Shown here: positions 10,953 through 22,830 of the stretch, in pieces
Layout: each line of letters begins with the position of its first letter
Position numbering within the stretch: the first letter of the stretch is position 1
Assembly (NCBI RefSeq): GCF_000224145.3
Contig: NC_020178.2
Coordinates: forward strand, 1,662,100-1,726,099
Direction: 5' to 3'
DNA length: 64,000 nt
Source: Ciona intestinalis
Taxonomy: Eukaryota > Chordata > Ascidiacea > Phlebobranchia > Cionidae
The notes under the pieces: model-generated
Databases searched by the model: none
Told to the model about the DNA's origin: nothing
What the model saw: only the letters and a program-made list of their open reading frames with translations
Made by a program: the position numbers and the translations under genes

Positions 10953-13900
10953 ATGTTATATATTGCGATTGTCCGGCCAGCACAATCAATTACACCAAAA
11001 CATTCGATAAAATCATTAAAATCAACAAAAGATGTCGAATTATTTATTCAAGAAGCACCAGGCTTTGGGAAAAAGTAAGTTTTGTTTCAATTCGTAAAAA
11101 TAACAAATATTTCGTTTATTTCTACATGTTCGTTCATTTAAGATAAACTAAACCATAAAAGAACATTAGTGTGTAGATTTTTTATTAGCTATGAAAAAGG
11201 TTTGACAAGTTTGACTATTGCATTTGGCCAATAACTTCTATAAGGTAATTAAAGTATTTATTTTATAAACAGTGATTCTGATGAAAGAAAACGATTACCA
11301 AGCGTTAAACCACGTTTGAGTTATCATGCATCTAAACAAGCCATTATCGACCATGTTTTCCAGGTAAGTACATTGTTGTTTGGGGGTTACTTATGGGGTG
11401 TAAGTTATAAACATGATTCTATAAGGGTGAGGTCTTCAGTGAGACACACCTGAGACCTGGGATGTAGGTCTATTACCCCAACACCCAGGGTGCTACCATC
11501 TAAACCTCACTGAGGCAGTTTATAAACACTCAATAATAGAGATTCTATTCTATAAGGGTGAGGTCTTCAGTGAGGCACACCTGAGACCTGGGATGTAGGT
11601 CTATTACCCCAACACCCAGGGTGCTATCATCTAAACCTCACTGAGGCAGTTTATACGCAATAATAGAGATTCTATTCTAAGGGTAAGGTCTTCAGTGAGG
11701 CACACCGGAGACCTGGGATGTAGGTTTATTACCCCAACACCCAGGGTGCTACCATCTAAACCCCACTGAGGCAGTTTATATACACTCAATAATAGAGATT
11801 ATATTCTATAAGGGTGAGGTCTTCAGTGAGGCACACCTGAAAACCTGGGATGTAGGTATATTACCCCAACACCCAGGGTGCTACCATCTAAACCTCACTG
11901 AGGCAGTTTATAGACACTCAATAATAGGGATTCTATTCTATAAGGGTGAGGTCTTCAGTGAGGCACACCTGAGACCTGGGATGTATATCTTGTATTACTA
12001 ATTACTATAACTTACATATAATCATACCACCTTACTTACTGAATATTTTACACTCAGGTCACAAAATCTGCCAGTCCGTCTAATACTGGTATTAAAGCAA
12101 AAAGAGTAATTCACGCAAAGGATCTCAAACTACAGGTTTATTATGTTCATTACTTTTAACCTAATGTTAATTATGGTACTGGTGTACAATCCCTTTTATA
12201 TAAATGTATTAAGAGTTACTAGTCACCGTACAACCAGTTTACTTCTTACAATTACAAGCTTCATTAAGTCTATATAAAAAACTCCTGTTTATCTCTTTAT
12301 TCGTGTCACCAACTGAATGACAAGACATTTGGTTACTTTAAGTGAATCTCCAAGTTCGCACTCGTATAGTGTTATAAAGTACTCCTAAAAGTATTTCCCC
12401 TTTTCTTATTTTTTCCTTTATGTTTCAGGTTAATGGTACACCAGAGAATGCAATATTATACGTGGTGCCCACTTTAATACGTGGCCCTACCACACCATAC
12501 CCCTTCCAATCCAGCAGCGAACCTAATGCACCGTGTGGGTTCCATACATTACACCAAGTTACACATGAAGTTAATGGGCAAGGGGACAAATATAATGAGG
12601 TTGTTAAACCACTCGTCGATGCATTGGAAAGGTGGGTGCTCTGGTTAATACTTGTTCACTACGATTGTATGTGATTTAAGTATTGTGTGGGTTTATTGTC
12701 AGGTCCCGTGGCTTGGTGGTTAGTTGCTTGGGTTATAACTAAAAGGTACCGGGTTCAATGCTCAATACTGGTAGTCGCATGTGTTTGGGTAAGACAACTC
12801 TAGGATTCTAATTCAGTGGTCACTAATGGGTTGTATTGTAGGTGTAACATCCTGGGGGCCAACTCTGGCAATATCTCAGGTCCTATAGCATGCTTCACAG
12901 TATGCCAGATATTATAGTACTGCAGTATTTTAGTACTTATACTATAATTTGTTATTAAAATGCTTACAGTTAGATTGTTTTATATACTTAACAACCATAC
13001 CCACCACAGATGGATGAAACGTCAGATGTCGCGTCCAACGTCACTTCAAGCTTTATTTCGGCCAACAGCTCTCGATCGAATTCATGAAAACATAACCAAC
13101 CCTGCGTACGCTGCCGAGCCTAACCGGTACGACATGGAGATCCTATATTAATCATAGATTTCCAAGATAAATCATAGACATCTTGTATACATCATATATA
13201 TCTTATAGAAATCAAAATCATATATATCTTATACTAGCTAATAGCAATGCTAAATATACATTAGAAAACGTGTTGTATTTTGTAAAGTGAAAATATTGTT
13301 TTTATCAAATATAGTTTCTGTGTTGCATTTGGCTGTAACATCTGCTCAACATGAGTTTAGCATCCAATATCCAAGCTCTAATTCTAAGTTTGTTAACATT
13401 CATTGTATTTATTTTTTATATATAGCTCCTTATATAGTTGTTATACTTTTTTTTCCATAGAGATTGGTTGTTATTGGAAAACAAACTGACACCTGAACAA
13501 GCAATGGCAAAAATGAAGGAAACAAATAAAACTGACCATGTTGTCCACAATCCATTGTATGGAATCCATGTTTACCTTTATAATAAGGTGGGTGCTCTTT
13601 ATATACAAGTAATATATATTAAGCTGGTTTATAATATGCTAGGGTGTTTAGTATAACACTGAGGATGGTGCAGTTTCAGTTAATCAACTTTAACCATCCT
13701 CAGTGTTAGATGAGACAAGAGTGAGTGTTACAAGTACCAAGCTGGTCTTTATATAACACTCACTCTTGTCTCACCTAACACTGAGGATGGTGCAGTTTCA
13801 GTTAATCAATTTTAACCATCCTCAGTGTTAGACGAGACAAGAGTGAGTGTTACAAGTACCAAGCTGGTCTTTATATAACACTCACTCTTGTCTCATCTAA

Positions 13901-16900
13901 CACTGAGGATGGTGCAGTTTCAGTTAATCAACTTTAACCATCCTCAGTGTTAGATGAGACAAGAGTGAGTGTTACAAGTTACAAGCTGGTTTTTATATAA
14001 CATTCACTCTTGTCTCATCTAACACTGAGGATGGTGCAGTTTCGTTTAATCAACTTTAACCATCCTCAGTGTTAGATGAGACAAGAGTGAGTGTTACAAG
14101 TACCAAGCTGGTCTTTATATAACGCTCACCCTTGTCTCATCTAACACTGAGGATGGTGCAGTTTCAGTTGATCAACTTTAACCATCCTCAGTGTTAGATG
14201 AGACAAGAGTGAGTGTTACAAGTACCAAGCTGGTCTTTATATAACACTCACTCTTGCCTCATCTAACACTGAGGATGGTGCAGTTTCAGTTAATCAACTT
14301 TAACCATCCTCAGTGTTAGAAGACCAAACTTTAAATAACATAAATCCATAAATATAACATATAAACCCATAGAAATTAAATAACACATGATATAAAGACC
14401 AAGGTTCAAATAACATGTAACCCCACAGGTTGACATGTTAGTTACCAACCCCTATTATGGACAAGCTATTCCTGATTACTCCAAGATAAAAATACCAGAT
14501 CGTGAGCAGTGGTTTAAAGGGGAGGATAATAAGGAAGAAAGCAGGTATTTTCGCACCCTGCATTTATTTTCTACCCTGTATTTTTAGATGTCCCAGGCCT
14601 GAGGTGTGTCTCACTTAAGACCTCATCCTTATAAAATAGAATCTCTATTATTAAGTGTCTATAAACTGCCTCAGTGGGGTCTAGAAGGTAGCACCCTGGG
14701 TGTTGGGGTAATAGACCTACATCCCAGGTCTCAGGTGTACCTCACTGAAGGTTTTTAATTCCTTGGATTTAATTATTTTAATTAGTTAAGCTTCCCAGCA
14801 CTTGAGCCTATTTGAAGCCAGACCTTTAAGAAACTCTTTACTTTTCATCGTCAATAAACTTATGACCTTGTTTTTTATAAACTAAATGATTTTCTTTTCA
14901 GAGAATTTAAACTTAGTATGACTTTATACGTTCTTCTATCCAGAGAATTAAGTTGGGTAGAAGAGTTTCCATTGCACAGAGCTGCTGCTGATGGGGATCT
15001 CCCTACACTGAGATACTTATTGAAGGTGGAGGGAAGCAAAGTTAATATTTGGGACCACGATGGCTGGCCTGCTATTCATTATGCTTGTTGGTCAGTATAC
15101 TGGGTTTATTACAAGTCAAAGTGTAAGGCTGGGGTTGCCAATTGAAACAGGGGTGATAACATGTTTGGGCAATCCAGTTTCAATGTCACCCAGTTAAAAC
15201 TAAGAAATTCAAAAAATGACGAAAATGGTTACGACTGTATACCCTTTATTAACCTTAAAAACGCGACGCGTATAACATTCTCTGTAAATCTAAATGCCTT
15301 TATTTTAATACACGTGACGCCCTTGATTATTTTTATATACTACAATACATACACTATATATGGCTGTGGATGTCTTTGTAAACCTTACATCTACACAGGT
15401 ATGGCAGAGTGGATGCAGTGAAGATCCTGTTAGATGAAGGAGGATGTGACCCAAACATCACAAATCGGAACGAGACAAGTCTTCTACACCTTGCTGCTGG
15501 ATGCGGATGCCATAATATTATCAGGATATTGGTGGATCATCCTTTCATTGATAGGGTAAATGTGTAGTGAATGCTTATCATATAAGTGTGGGGAAGATGG
15601 GACAACTTTTCAGTCTATTTTCCTGTCCCATTTGGTAGTAAACAAAGAACATTAAATAAGTGTGGGGGAGATGGGACAACTTTTCAGTCTATTTTCCTGT
15701 CCCATTTGGTAGTAAACAAAGAACATTCAAACTGTATCCTCACGACTCCCATAGACCGTTGTTAATTGTTTAAAACACGGTTAGGATGTTTGGATATTAT
15801 GTGCTAAAGGTGGCCCATCTTCCCCTACTATATAAAATACTTTGTTTCCATAGCACCTGCTTGATAAACAACAGCGGACCCCAATAGAATGTGCGGAACA
15901 AATCAAGTCAAAGGATTGGAATAAATGTGTTCAGTTACTAAAGGAGTTATCTCATAAACCTTACAGGAGAATTACAGTTCATAAGTATGGGTTAAATCTA
16001 TATTACTGATATGTGGTTATATATATATATTACTAATATGTGGTGTTATATATTTATATATTGCTAGTATGTGGTTATATATATATTACTACTTTTGTGT
16101 TGTCCGGGGGGTATGGGTTTAAGGCTCGTCGCTGCTACCATTGTGGGCGTATGTGTCCTTGAGCAAGACACTTAACAGTAATTGCTCCAACCCAGTGGTC
16201 ACTAATGTGTTTTCTACATTGTCAGCAATACAGAAAAGTAATCACCCACAAAGTTGCACCAATAAGTTACATTCATTTATTCATTACAATATGATTATAA
16301 AGGAGGGCTTACTATCCACCAAGTTACTAATTAGAAGCAAAAATGCAGCATCTATCATTCTCTTTCAAAACCAAAACATATTCTTAATTCATGACAAGTA
16401 TTTTTTTTTACTGTAACTTACTTTTTCCTCACATGGCCGGAAAACGACAGTCATTAAAACACTGGTGTTCTGTTTCAAACACCTCATGCCTGCTTACAAG
16501 TTACCATGTATGTTACTTTGTGGCCTTGTGGGTGATTATTTTGGGGGGAATTTTTATTATGTGTGGCTGATAATTTTGACAACCTATTAAGGACCACTGA
16601 GTTGGAGTAATTTTAATCACAATATGGATTTTTTATTTCATCACAATATTTGTATCCTATGGTTTAGAATGGATGGCTCAGAGAAGACACTTGATTTACG
16701 CAGAGGCGGCAACGCAACTGTGAACGACCTCATCGAATCGTTGAGACTTTCTAATGAATCGAAACTTTATTTCTCATTATGGGTGACTTCTAAAAGTTTG
16801 CGTAAGTTGTTACATTGTAAAGTTATATATATGCGCTTATGTAATGGAATGCTTGCACCCTTGGTGTTGGGGTAATAGACCTACATCCCAGATCTCAGTT

Positions 16901-19900
16901 GTGCCTCACTGAAGACCTCACCCTTACAGAATCTCTATTACTGAGTGTCTATAAACTGCCTCAGGGGGGGTATAGATGGTGGCACCCTGGGTGTTGGGAA
17001 GTAATAGGGTAAAACTCATACACATTTCATGCTCACTGTCAGGTTTAAAATAAGTTAAATTGTAAACTTAGGAAGTAGTTACAAATAATTTCAGGAAACT
17101 ATAATTCAAACTATAAATAAATGCAATTAGCTGTAACAATCTGTCCATTGTGATTTAATAAACTTGTGCTAATTATGTTTAAGCCTACAACCATTCAAAG
17201 TTATAACTTCCGTGTATTTGTCAAATAATAGTTTATGGGAAATTACTACTGACTTGTGACCTGATAAGAGTCTTATGATGTCACTGTAAAATAATTATTT
17301 GTAGATCTTCAATTAAAACCTGACCACAGTCCACTTATTCAGATGCAGAAATGGCCTGAAGTAAGTTTACTGTATTGTATGTTATATGGTTGCTTAGCTG
17401 GTCTTTATATAACACTCACTCTTGTCTCATCTAACACTGAGGATGGTGCAGTTTCAGTTAATCAACTTTAACCATCCTCAGTGTTAGATGAGACAAGAGT
17501 GAGTGTTACAAGTACCAAGCTGGTCTTTATATATGTCAAGCATAGTCCTGTCACAAGATGTCACTATAGAGCTATATAAACACCCTCTTTATTTAATCCT
17601 ATTTAATTCCTTTATACCAACCACTTAGAAACATAATAACTCAACCATTAGATGTCAGTAACACCCATGTTTCCATAGTTACTATGCCAGCTTAGTGGCG
17701 TAAAGAGAAAATCAGCTGAAGCGGAAAACCCAAGGATAGTTTTGAAACGAGACGTCAACTTGCTACCCAATGTAGAGGAAGAGGTGACGTATGTTTGTTT
17801 GTATATAGTAGGATGGGGGAAGACGGGACACCTTTCATTCTATTTTCTCGTCTCATTTGGTAGTAAACAAAGAACATTAAAAAAAAATTATATAACCGTA
17901 TCCTCGCGACTTCCATAGACCATTGTTAATTGTTTAAAACACCATCAGGATATTTGGATATTATGTACTAAATGTGTCCCATCTTCCTCATGGTACTTTA
18001 TTTATATTGATGACTTCTCATCCACTTGTCTGTATTTATATGCACCTGGTTGGCTCTTGTGTTCACGCTGATACTACAGTGGTTCACAAACTTTTTGATT
18101 GTTATTGGAAAAGTTTAAACATTTTTTGCTTGCCTACAAAAAAAATTGGTTTCCTACGCAAGATCTTAATTTTAACCAGTGCTTCTCAACCCCTGGGTCA
18201 CCATTTGGTTTGGTTGGGTCGCCTACTACAGTGGTTCACAAACCCTTTTAACTGTTACTGTAAAAGTTAAATGGTATATCCCAAAACTTTGCTATTAAGT
18301 TATGCTTAATATTTGGATCGCCGCGAAAAAGCCGAGTTGTTGGAATAATGAAATTGTAATGTACAATGAAAATGCTATGATGCAATGCCCAAGTAATCTG
18401 TAAACAAGATGCAATCCCACCCTGGTGATTGTAGTTTCTATTGGTGCCTGTGTTATGTCACAATGACCGTTATGACATAGTAACCCTGCATTATGTTATC
18501 ACTTACACTTCAAACATACTTGGGAGTTGTACAATGCAAGTGACAACTGCATTAGTTGCCACTTGTGGTTAAAGCACTTCCGATATAAATACAAGATAAC
18601 ATAGGCCAGTTAAGGGGCACGTATTACACTATATAGCAGTATCACTAAATATATATGCAACTCAAATAGTTATAACATAGGTGTCCTAACGCGCACTGTA
18701 CATGGCATATTTATACACCTCATGCTCACTGTCAAGTCCATTGGTTTTATATGTCACGTCATAAGCCTAATTAGCATTTTGTCTGCCCATTTTTGCCCCC
18801 TTTTTTGCACAATATTTCAAGCTCTGTCAAAATTATGACACATACATGCCCAAATGCAATTCACGTGCCCAATTATAACTTCAGCACTACGTGCCCGATT
18901 ACTCCCACGATATGAATGTGGTAACCATGGCTTGGATTGGATTAAAACTTCTTAACTTGATCCTTTGTTATAAATCCCATAAACAATGCCTATTATTTGG
19001 TGGTCTATGATGTCATAATCCACCATGGGAATTCAAGATTAAAACTGATTATGATAACATAGTGGTCAAATTTATTTGTTTTCAAAATTAAAATTAATTG
19101 ATTTAACAGATAATATTATATTATTTTGCGGTTATTAAAATTATATATTTGCGCACGTTATGTCTTTATGTGCAAAACTTACATAGTAGCTTAATCTGTT
19201 TTAATTATTATTTGCAACCCACTGTGAGTTGCTTCTTACAAGGTTTAGCAGCCACGTTTTTTAACCAAATGCCCTTCCATTCATTTTATCCATACCGTGT
19301 TATTACGACTGTCGTTTTGCTGTTAGTTCTAATCTCTCCGCTTTCCCCTTGTTATTTTAATCGACAGAAAAGGTTAAAATAACATTCATTGTATTTATAT
19401 ATATATATACCCTGAATTCTATATAGTTATATATAATACATATTATGTTAACGTTTTTAACACTTGTTAATCAAAGTTTTTTCTTTATTTATCATATTAT
19501 AACGACTGTTGTTTTTCTGTTAATTCCCATTTCTTTACTATGTTAACAATATGATCCATGTTATGTAATATTAATATAAATTACATTTAATTTAAGTCAC
19601 ATCCTTACCTATTTATCATGTGCCCTTTGGGGACAAATTAAGTGATTTGTTCAAATTAAAATTGTTCCCTTGTGGATAAATAACTCATAGATTTGAGGTT
19701 AATTTTAGCATGAATTGTTACAGATAATTGAGCCATTGTGATGTCATCATTGTATTTGTTGAACCTGTGTGGTAATTGTTTTGTCATAGTTGACTTGATT
19801 TGAAAGTTCTTACTTGGGCCAGTTATGTTACGCTGTAGTACCAGTTTAAATACATTTGTCTGTCTGTGTATATGTGTGTATGGTGTGGTATGCGTTATTA

Positions 19901-22542
19901 TGTGTAAACAGACATGGTATTTGACATTTTCTGTGTGTATTTTAAGTTTTTATGTGTGTTTTACTGCCGCTATAGTACATATAACATGTGTGTGCCATTT
20001 CTGCCTGTATATTTGATTTATAATTCTATGAATTCTTATAAAAAAGTGTCATTGGTTTTACTTTAAAAGGCCAACTCTGGACTAAATCCAAGGTCCCATG
20101 CGTGTCTCACTGTAGGACCTCATCCATATAGAATGTGCATATACAATATTGGGGTAATAGACCAACTCTGGTCTAAATCCCAGGTCTCATTGTACCCAAA
20201 TTAACATTATCCCACCTTCCAGGTGAGTGATATCTATTCCACACGCTTACTGTACGAAGAGGCACGCGCACAAGTATTGAGGGGGTTGTACCCTTCCCTG
20301 GACCAAGTGGCAATCGCCATGGCAGCAGTTGTCATGAGAATTATACATGGACCGTATGATCACAAGAAACATAAACCTTCCTTTATGGAGTAAGTGATGT
20401 CATAATGGTAAATGTGGCATAATAATGTCTGATAATGGTGTCATAGTTAGTGGACACACTGTGGATATGGGAGTGGCAACCATGGATAAGTCACTCAAGT
20501 TCCCACCCACGAGGATATGAAAATCCATGTCTGCTTATCCACACACTGTAATAGCTTCAGCAACTCGACTGTGGGCATGGGAGTGGCAACTATTAATAAG
20601 CCATTCAAGTTCCCACCCACAAACGCATAAACAACCAAACTAACAAGATAACAACTAACAACCCACCCACAGTGATACAATACTTCGTCAAATACTCCCC
20701 GGGTGCAAGCTACACAACAGAACATTAAACTGGCCGCAGAAAATCCTTCAAGAGTTTAAAGAACTGAGTGAACAGGGTCCAGGAGAAGCCTCACAGTTAC
20801 ATCTGCTTTATTTAAGGTTGGTTGTGACATAAATAATTTACTTTGTGACTCACAATTACACTCGTGGGATAGTGTTGTCTGTGGGAAACTGTGACATACA
20901 TTCTGTTCATTTTCTTAGTAGCTCTATTATAAAATAAAATTTCTTTTTAAAAATTTAAGTTTCTTGTCTTATTAATTTAGGGTTTACTGTTTTTATTAAT
21001 AAAGTTTTTTATATATAAAGTTTGTAAAAAATTTTTTTTTTCAATAATTCAATTTATTTCTCTTTTTGGAAGTTTATCTTTCTTTTATTTTCATCAAACA
21101 ATGTGATTTGTGATTTCATTATTCCCATTGTTGCATTACAATGGTTCCATATTGTGACATCACAAAGCCTTCCGATTGATGAGTCATAATGTGAGAGTGA
21201 GAATTTCCGGATTAGTCATTACGAGTTTCCAAATTGATCATGGAAATCTTATAAATAAGAACAAAACCCGGCAATTATTAGATTAGTAATTTGGAATACC
21301 ATTTTTAACATTACGTGTATATGACAAATACAACTTAACTTATTGCAAGGCTATTGTTTTGTTGACACTTTGTAAAACCAGCTGTTAAAAATACTAAAGT
21401 GTCGGTTTAATACAACACCTGTGAAAAATGGTGCAACCAATTCAAGGTTATTGTTTTGTTGACACTTTATAAAACCAGCTGTCAAAAATACTGAAGTGTT
21501 GATCAAACAGAACTTAATTTACTTATACGTATTTTACAAATAAATAAATTTTTATTCTAAAATCTTTTCCATTTTTTACTGTTTCTATTATATTTCCCAC
21601 ATTATGATGTCACAATGCACCTATATAACTAACAAAGCTTATTATTACATAGATACTGCTGGACACAGATATCAACTTATGGTTCAGCGTTTTTCACTGG
21701 TTATGCATACGCCACACGCAAACATGGTAACGACACTCATCAGCGTATTGTTGCCATGTATATTGGTGTCAATCATAGAGGAATTCATTTCATTAAAGTG
21801 GAAAATAAGGTGAGAGAGTAACTTTGTGTAAAGGGTACTGTAGTTAGGTGCTTACATTCGACCAGAGGATACCAGGTTCAATGCTCGATACCGTCACTAT
21901 TGTGGGTATATTTGTCTAGCGGCCGTCAACGCAAAGTATAAATCACCCACAAAGTAACATGCATTGTAACTTGTAAGCAGGTACGAGGTGTATGAAACAG
22001 AACACCCGTATTATAACGACTGTCATTGCCCCGCCATGCGAGGATAAATAAGTTACATACGCGGTAACTCGTAGGCGGGCACGAAATATATGGAACGGTA
22101 CACAAGACTCATTACACTCATAAAAATTTCTTTATTTAATATTTATACCTTTGATCTCGGTGGAAAATATAAAATAAACACAAAGAGACAGGAATAAACA
22201 GACAACTCAGTTTAAAACATCCACACTATATTTAAATCCCATATTATTACATCACAGTATCGATTCTATTTAAATTCTGGATTGAATTATTTCCATTCCT
22301 ACGCAACAATAAGGAACTACCGCCCACTGTTTTGTCATAATCCCACTCATTGTTACACCACTGTGATGTCACAGGCGCTTCTGGTTTCCGTGAGTTATCT
22401 CTCGTTGTCATGGAAGCTGAACGAGGCAGAAAGATTGTTTCAAATCAGAACTGGAGACGATAAAATTAACATGATCATACACACACCTCAAGCTGCGCTT
22501 ATTTGCCATCTTATGTCTAAACTAAGTCAAGCTGCATGTTAA
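10953..22542 (+). CDS. KRIT1: KRIT1 (CCM1), Rap1/integrin scaffold
   Basis: Junction scaffold that binds Rap1, ICAP1 and CCM2 and restrains MEKK3 signalling in vertebrates. Seventeen exons: 10953-11074, 11273-11363, 12058-12135, 12429-12631, 13010-13126, 13461-13587, 14429-14544, 14902-15090, 15399-15555, 15854-15984, 16668-16801, 17305-17360, 17679-17783, 20223-20389, 20673-20816, 21653-21809, 22375-22542. All junction phases agree and give 753 residues (human 736). The N-terminal Nudix-like part begins LYIAIVRPA. Three NPxY-type motifs follow: NPAY 195, NPLY 234, NPYY 253. Ankyrin repeats are in exons 8-10 (FPLHRAA, AIHYACW, LLHLAAG). The FERM domain runs from about 444 (KMDGSEKTLDLRRG) to the end, with YGSAFFTG and the C-terminal IIHTPQAALI. 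In human the second and third motifs are NPLF and NPYF. The exon 13 donor is GTGACG, chosen because the nearby GTATGT would cause a stop. Confidence 0.94.
11405..11992 (+). repeat. family D tandem array, 126-132 bp period
   Basis: About 4.5 copies in KRIT1 intron 2, starting near 11423, 11553, 11679, 11810 and 11942 with AAGGGTGAGGTCTTCAG. Each holds ACCTGGGATGTAGG, TTACCCCAACACCCAGGGTG and AACCTCACTGAGGCAG. Single copies occur at 14577-14752 (minus), 16850-17000 and 38340-38432. Confidence 0.9.
12700..12860 (+). mobile_element. tRNA-derived SINE-like element
   Basis: In KRIT1 intron 4. It has an A-box-like TGGCTTGGTGGTTAGTTGC, a B-box-like GGTTCAATGC, then a body phrase (GTGTTTGGGTAAGACA, AGTGGTCACTAATGGGTTG) shared with copies at 16100-16215, 21838-21925, 42110-42205 and 58255-58400. 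Confidence 0.6.
13332..13395 (+). repeat. dispersed repeat fragment
   Basis: Shares CTCAACATGAGTTTAG and CCAATATC..GCTCTAATT with copies at about 10050-10175, 38690-38815 (opposite orientation) and 48790-48900. Confidence 0.5.
13635..14322. repeat. 122-bp tandem array of palindromic units
   Basis: In KRIT1 intron 6. CTGGT landmarks fall at 13742, 13864, 13986, 14108 and 14230, exactly 122 bases apart, about 5.7 units. Inside each unit an arm of about 37 bases (AACACTCACTCTTGTCTCAT then CTAACACTGAGGATGGT) is followed by a loop of about 23 bases and then the inverted arm (ACCATCCTCAGTGTTAGATG then AGACAAGAGTGAGTGTT). Units differ by scattered substitutions. Confidence 0.95.
14577..14752 (-). 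repeat. family D single copy
   Basis: In KRIT1 intron 7, opposite in orientation to the intron 2 array: GAGGTGTGTCTCACTTAAGA, ATAGAATCTCTATTATT, CAGTGGGGTCTAGAAGGTAG and GGTGTTGGGGTAATAGACC. Confidence 0.75.
15591..15834 (-). mobile_element. MITE-like element with internal duplication
   Basis: In KRIT1 intron 9. The left end (GTGTGGGGAAGATGGGACAA through AAACAAAGAACATT) occurs twice in a row, followed by the rest of the element (GACTCCCATAGACCGTTG, GGTTAGGATGTTTGGATATT) and a right end CCATCTTCCCCTACTATATA. Confidence 0.75.
16100..16220 (+). mobile_element. tRNA-derived SINE-like element, partial
   Basis: In KRIT1 intron 10: GCTGCTACCATTGTGGGCGT, ATGTGTCCTTGAGCAAGACA, CAGTGGTCACTAATGTG. Followed at 16418-16535 by a family B copy on the + strand. 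Confidence 0.6.
17395..17530. repeat. solitary copy of the 122-bp palindromic unit
   Basis: In KRIT1 intron 12, about 3.1 kb from the array in intron 6. Both arms and the loop are present and nearly identical to array units, including flanking GCTGGTCTTTATATA on each side. Confidence 0.9.
17803..17990 (-). mobile_element. MITE-like element
   Basis: In KRIT1 intron 13: starts TATAGTAGGATGGGGGAAGA, ends TGTCCCATCTTCCTCATGG, with inverted termini and TA at the left edge. Interior holds TTTGGTAGTAAACAAAGAAC and TAATTGTTTAAAACACCATC. Confidence 0.85.
17996..20222. other. rest of KRIT1 intron 13
   Basis: The longest KRIT1 intron. It holds AT-rich sequence, a two-copy TACAGTGGTTCACAAAC repeat (18070-18260), a family C-related fragment near 18690-18735 and a family D-like fragment near 20065-20205. 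Frames here are short and have no coding character. Confidence 0.4.
20450..20660 (-). repeat. inverted copies of the 125-bp repeat
   Basis: In KRIT1 intron 14, one full and one partial unit of the repeat found at 10371-10695, in the opposite orientation (GTGGGCATGGGAGTGGCAAC twice; ACTGTAATAGCTTCAGCAAC). Confidence 0.75.
21340..21520 (+). repeat. two-copy tandem repeat, about 97 bp
   Basis: In KRIT1 intron 15. Each copy holds TATTGTTTTGTTGACACTTT, TAAAACCAGCTGT and AAAAATACT.AAGTGT. The GACACTTT and AAGTGTC segments can pair within a copy. Confidence 0.7.
21953..22110 (-). repeat. family B copies in KRIT1 intron 16
   Basis: About 1.6 units (GAACACCCGTATTATAACGA, CGCCATGCGAGGATAAATA), just after a SINE-like fragment at 21838-21925 (GATACCAGGTTCAATGCTCG). 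Confidence 0.8.
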
Positions 22543-22830
22543 GACCAAAGGGTTCTATGATCAAGGCCCTACCAAAGTGGTTTGGGCACAGAAAACTGAC
22601 ACAGGTATCAAGCTGGGTACTAGCTGCTATTGCCTTGCATCTGATGTCTAAATTAAGTCAAGCTGCACGTTAGACTAGAGAGTTGGATGTTCAAGTCTTT
22701 GCTAAGGTAGTTTGGGAGTATAAAACTGCCACATACACCACAAGCTGCATTTTCATCTATAACTAGGTCAAGCTGCATACCAGGACTAAAGGGTTCTGGG
22801 ATCAAAGCCCTACCAAGGTAGAAAAACTGG
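22505..22830 (+). repeat. minisatellite overlapping the KRIT1 stop
   Basis: Three degenerate copies with a period of about 112-128 bp. The first contains the last KRIT1 codons (ATGTCTAAACTAAGTCAAGC, then the TAA); later copies carry ATGTCTAAATTAAGTCAAGC near 22641 and a poorer match near 22755. Each is followed by GGTTCT.GATCAA.GCCCTACC-type sequence. Confidence 0.8.
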
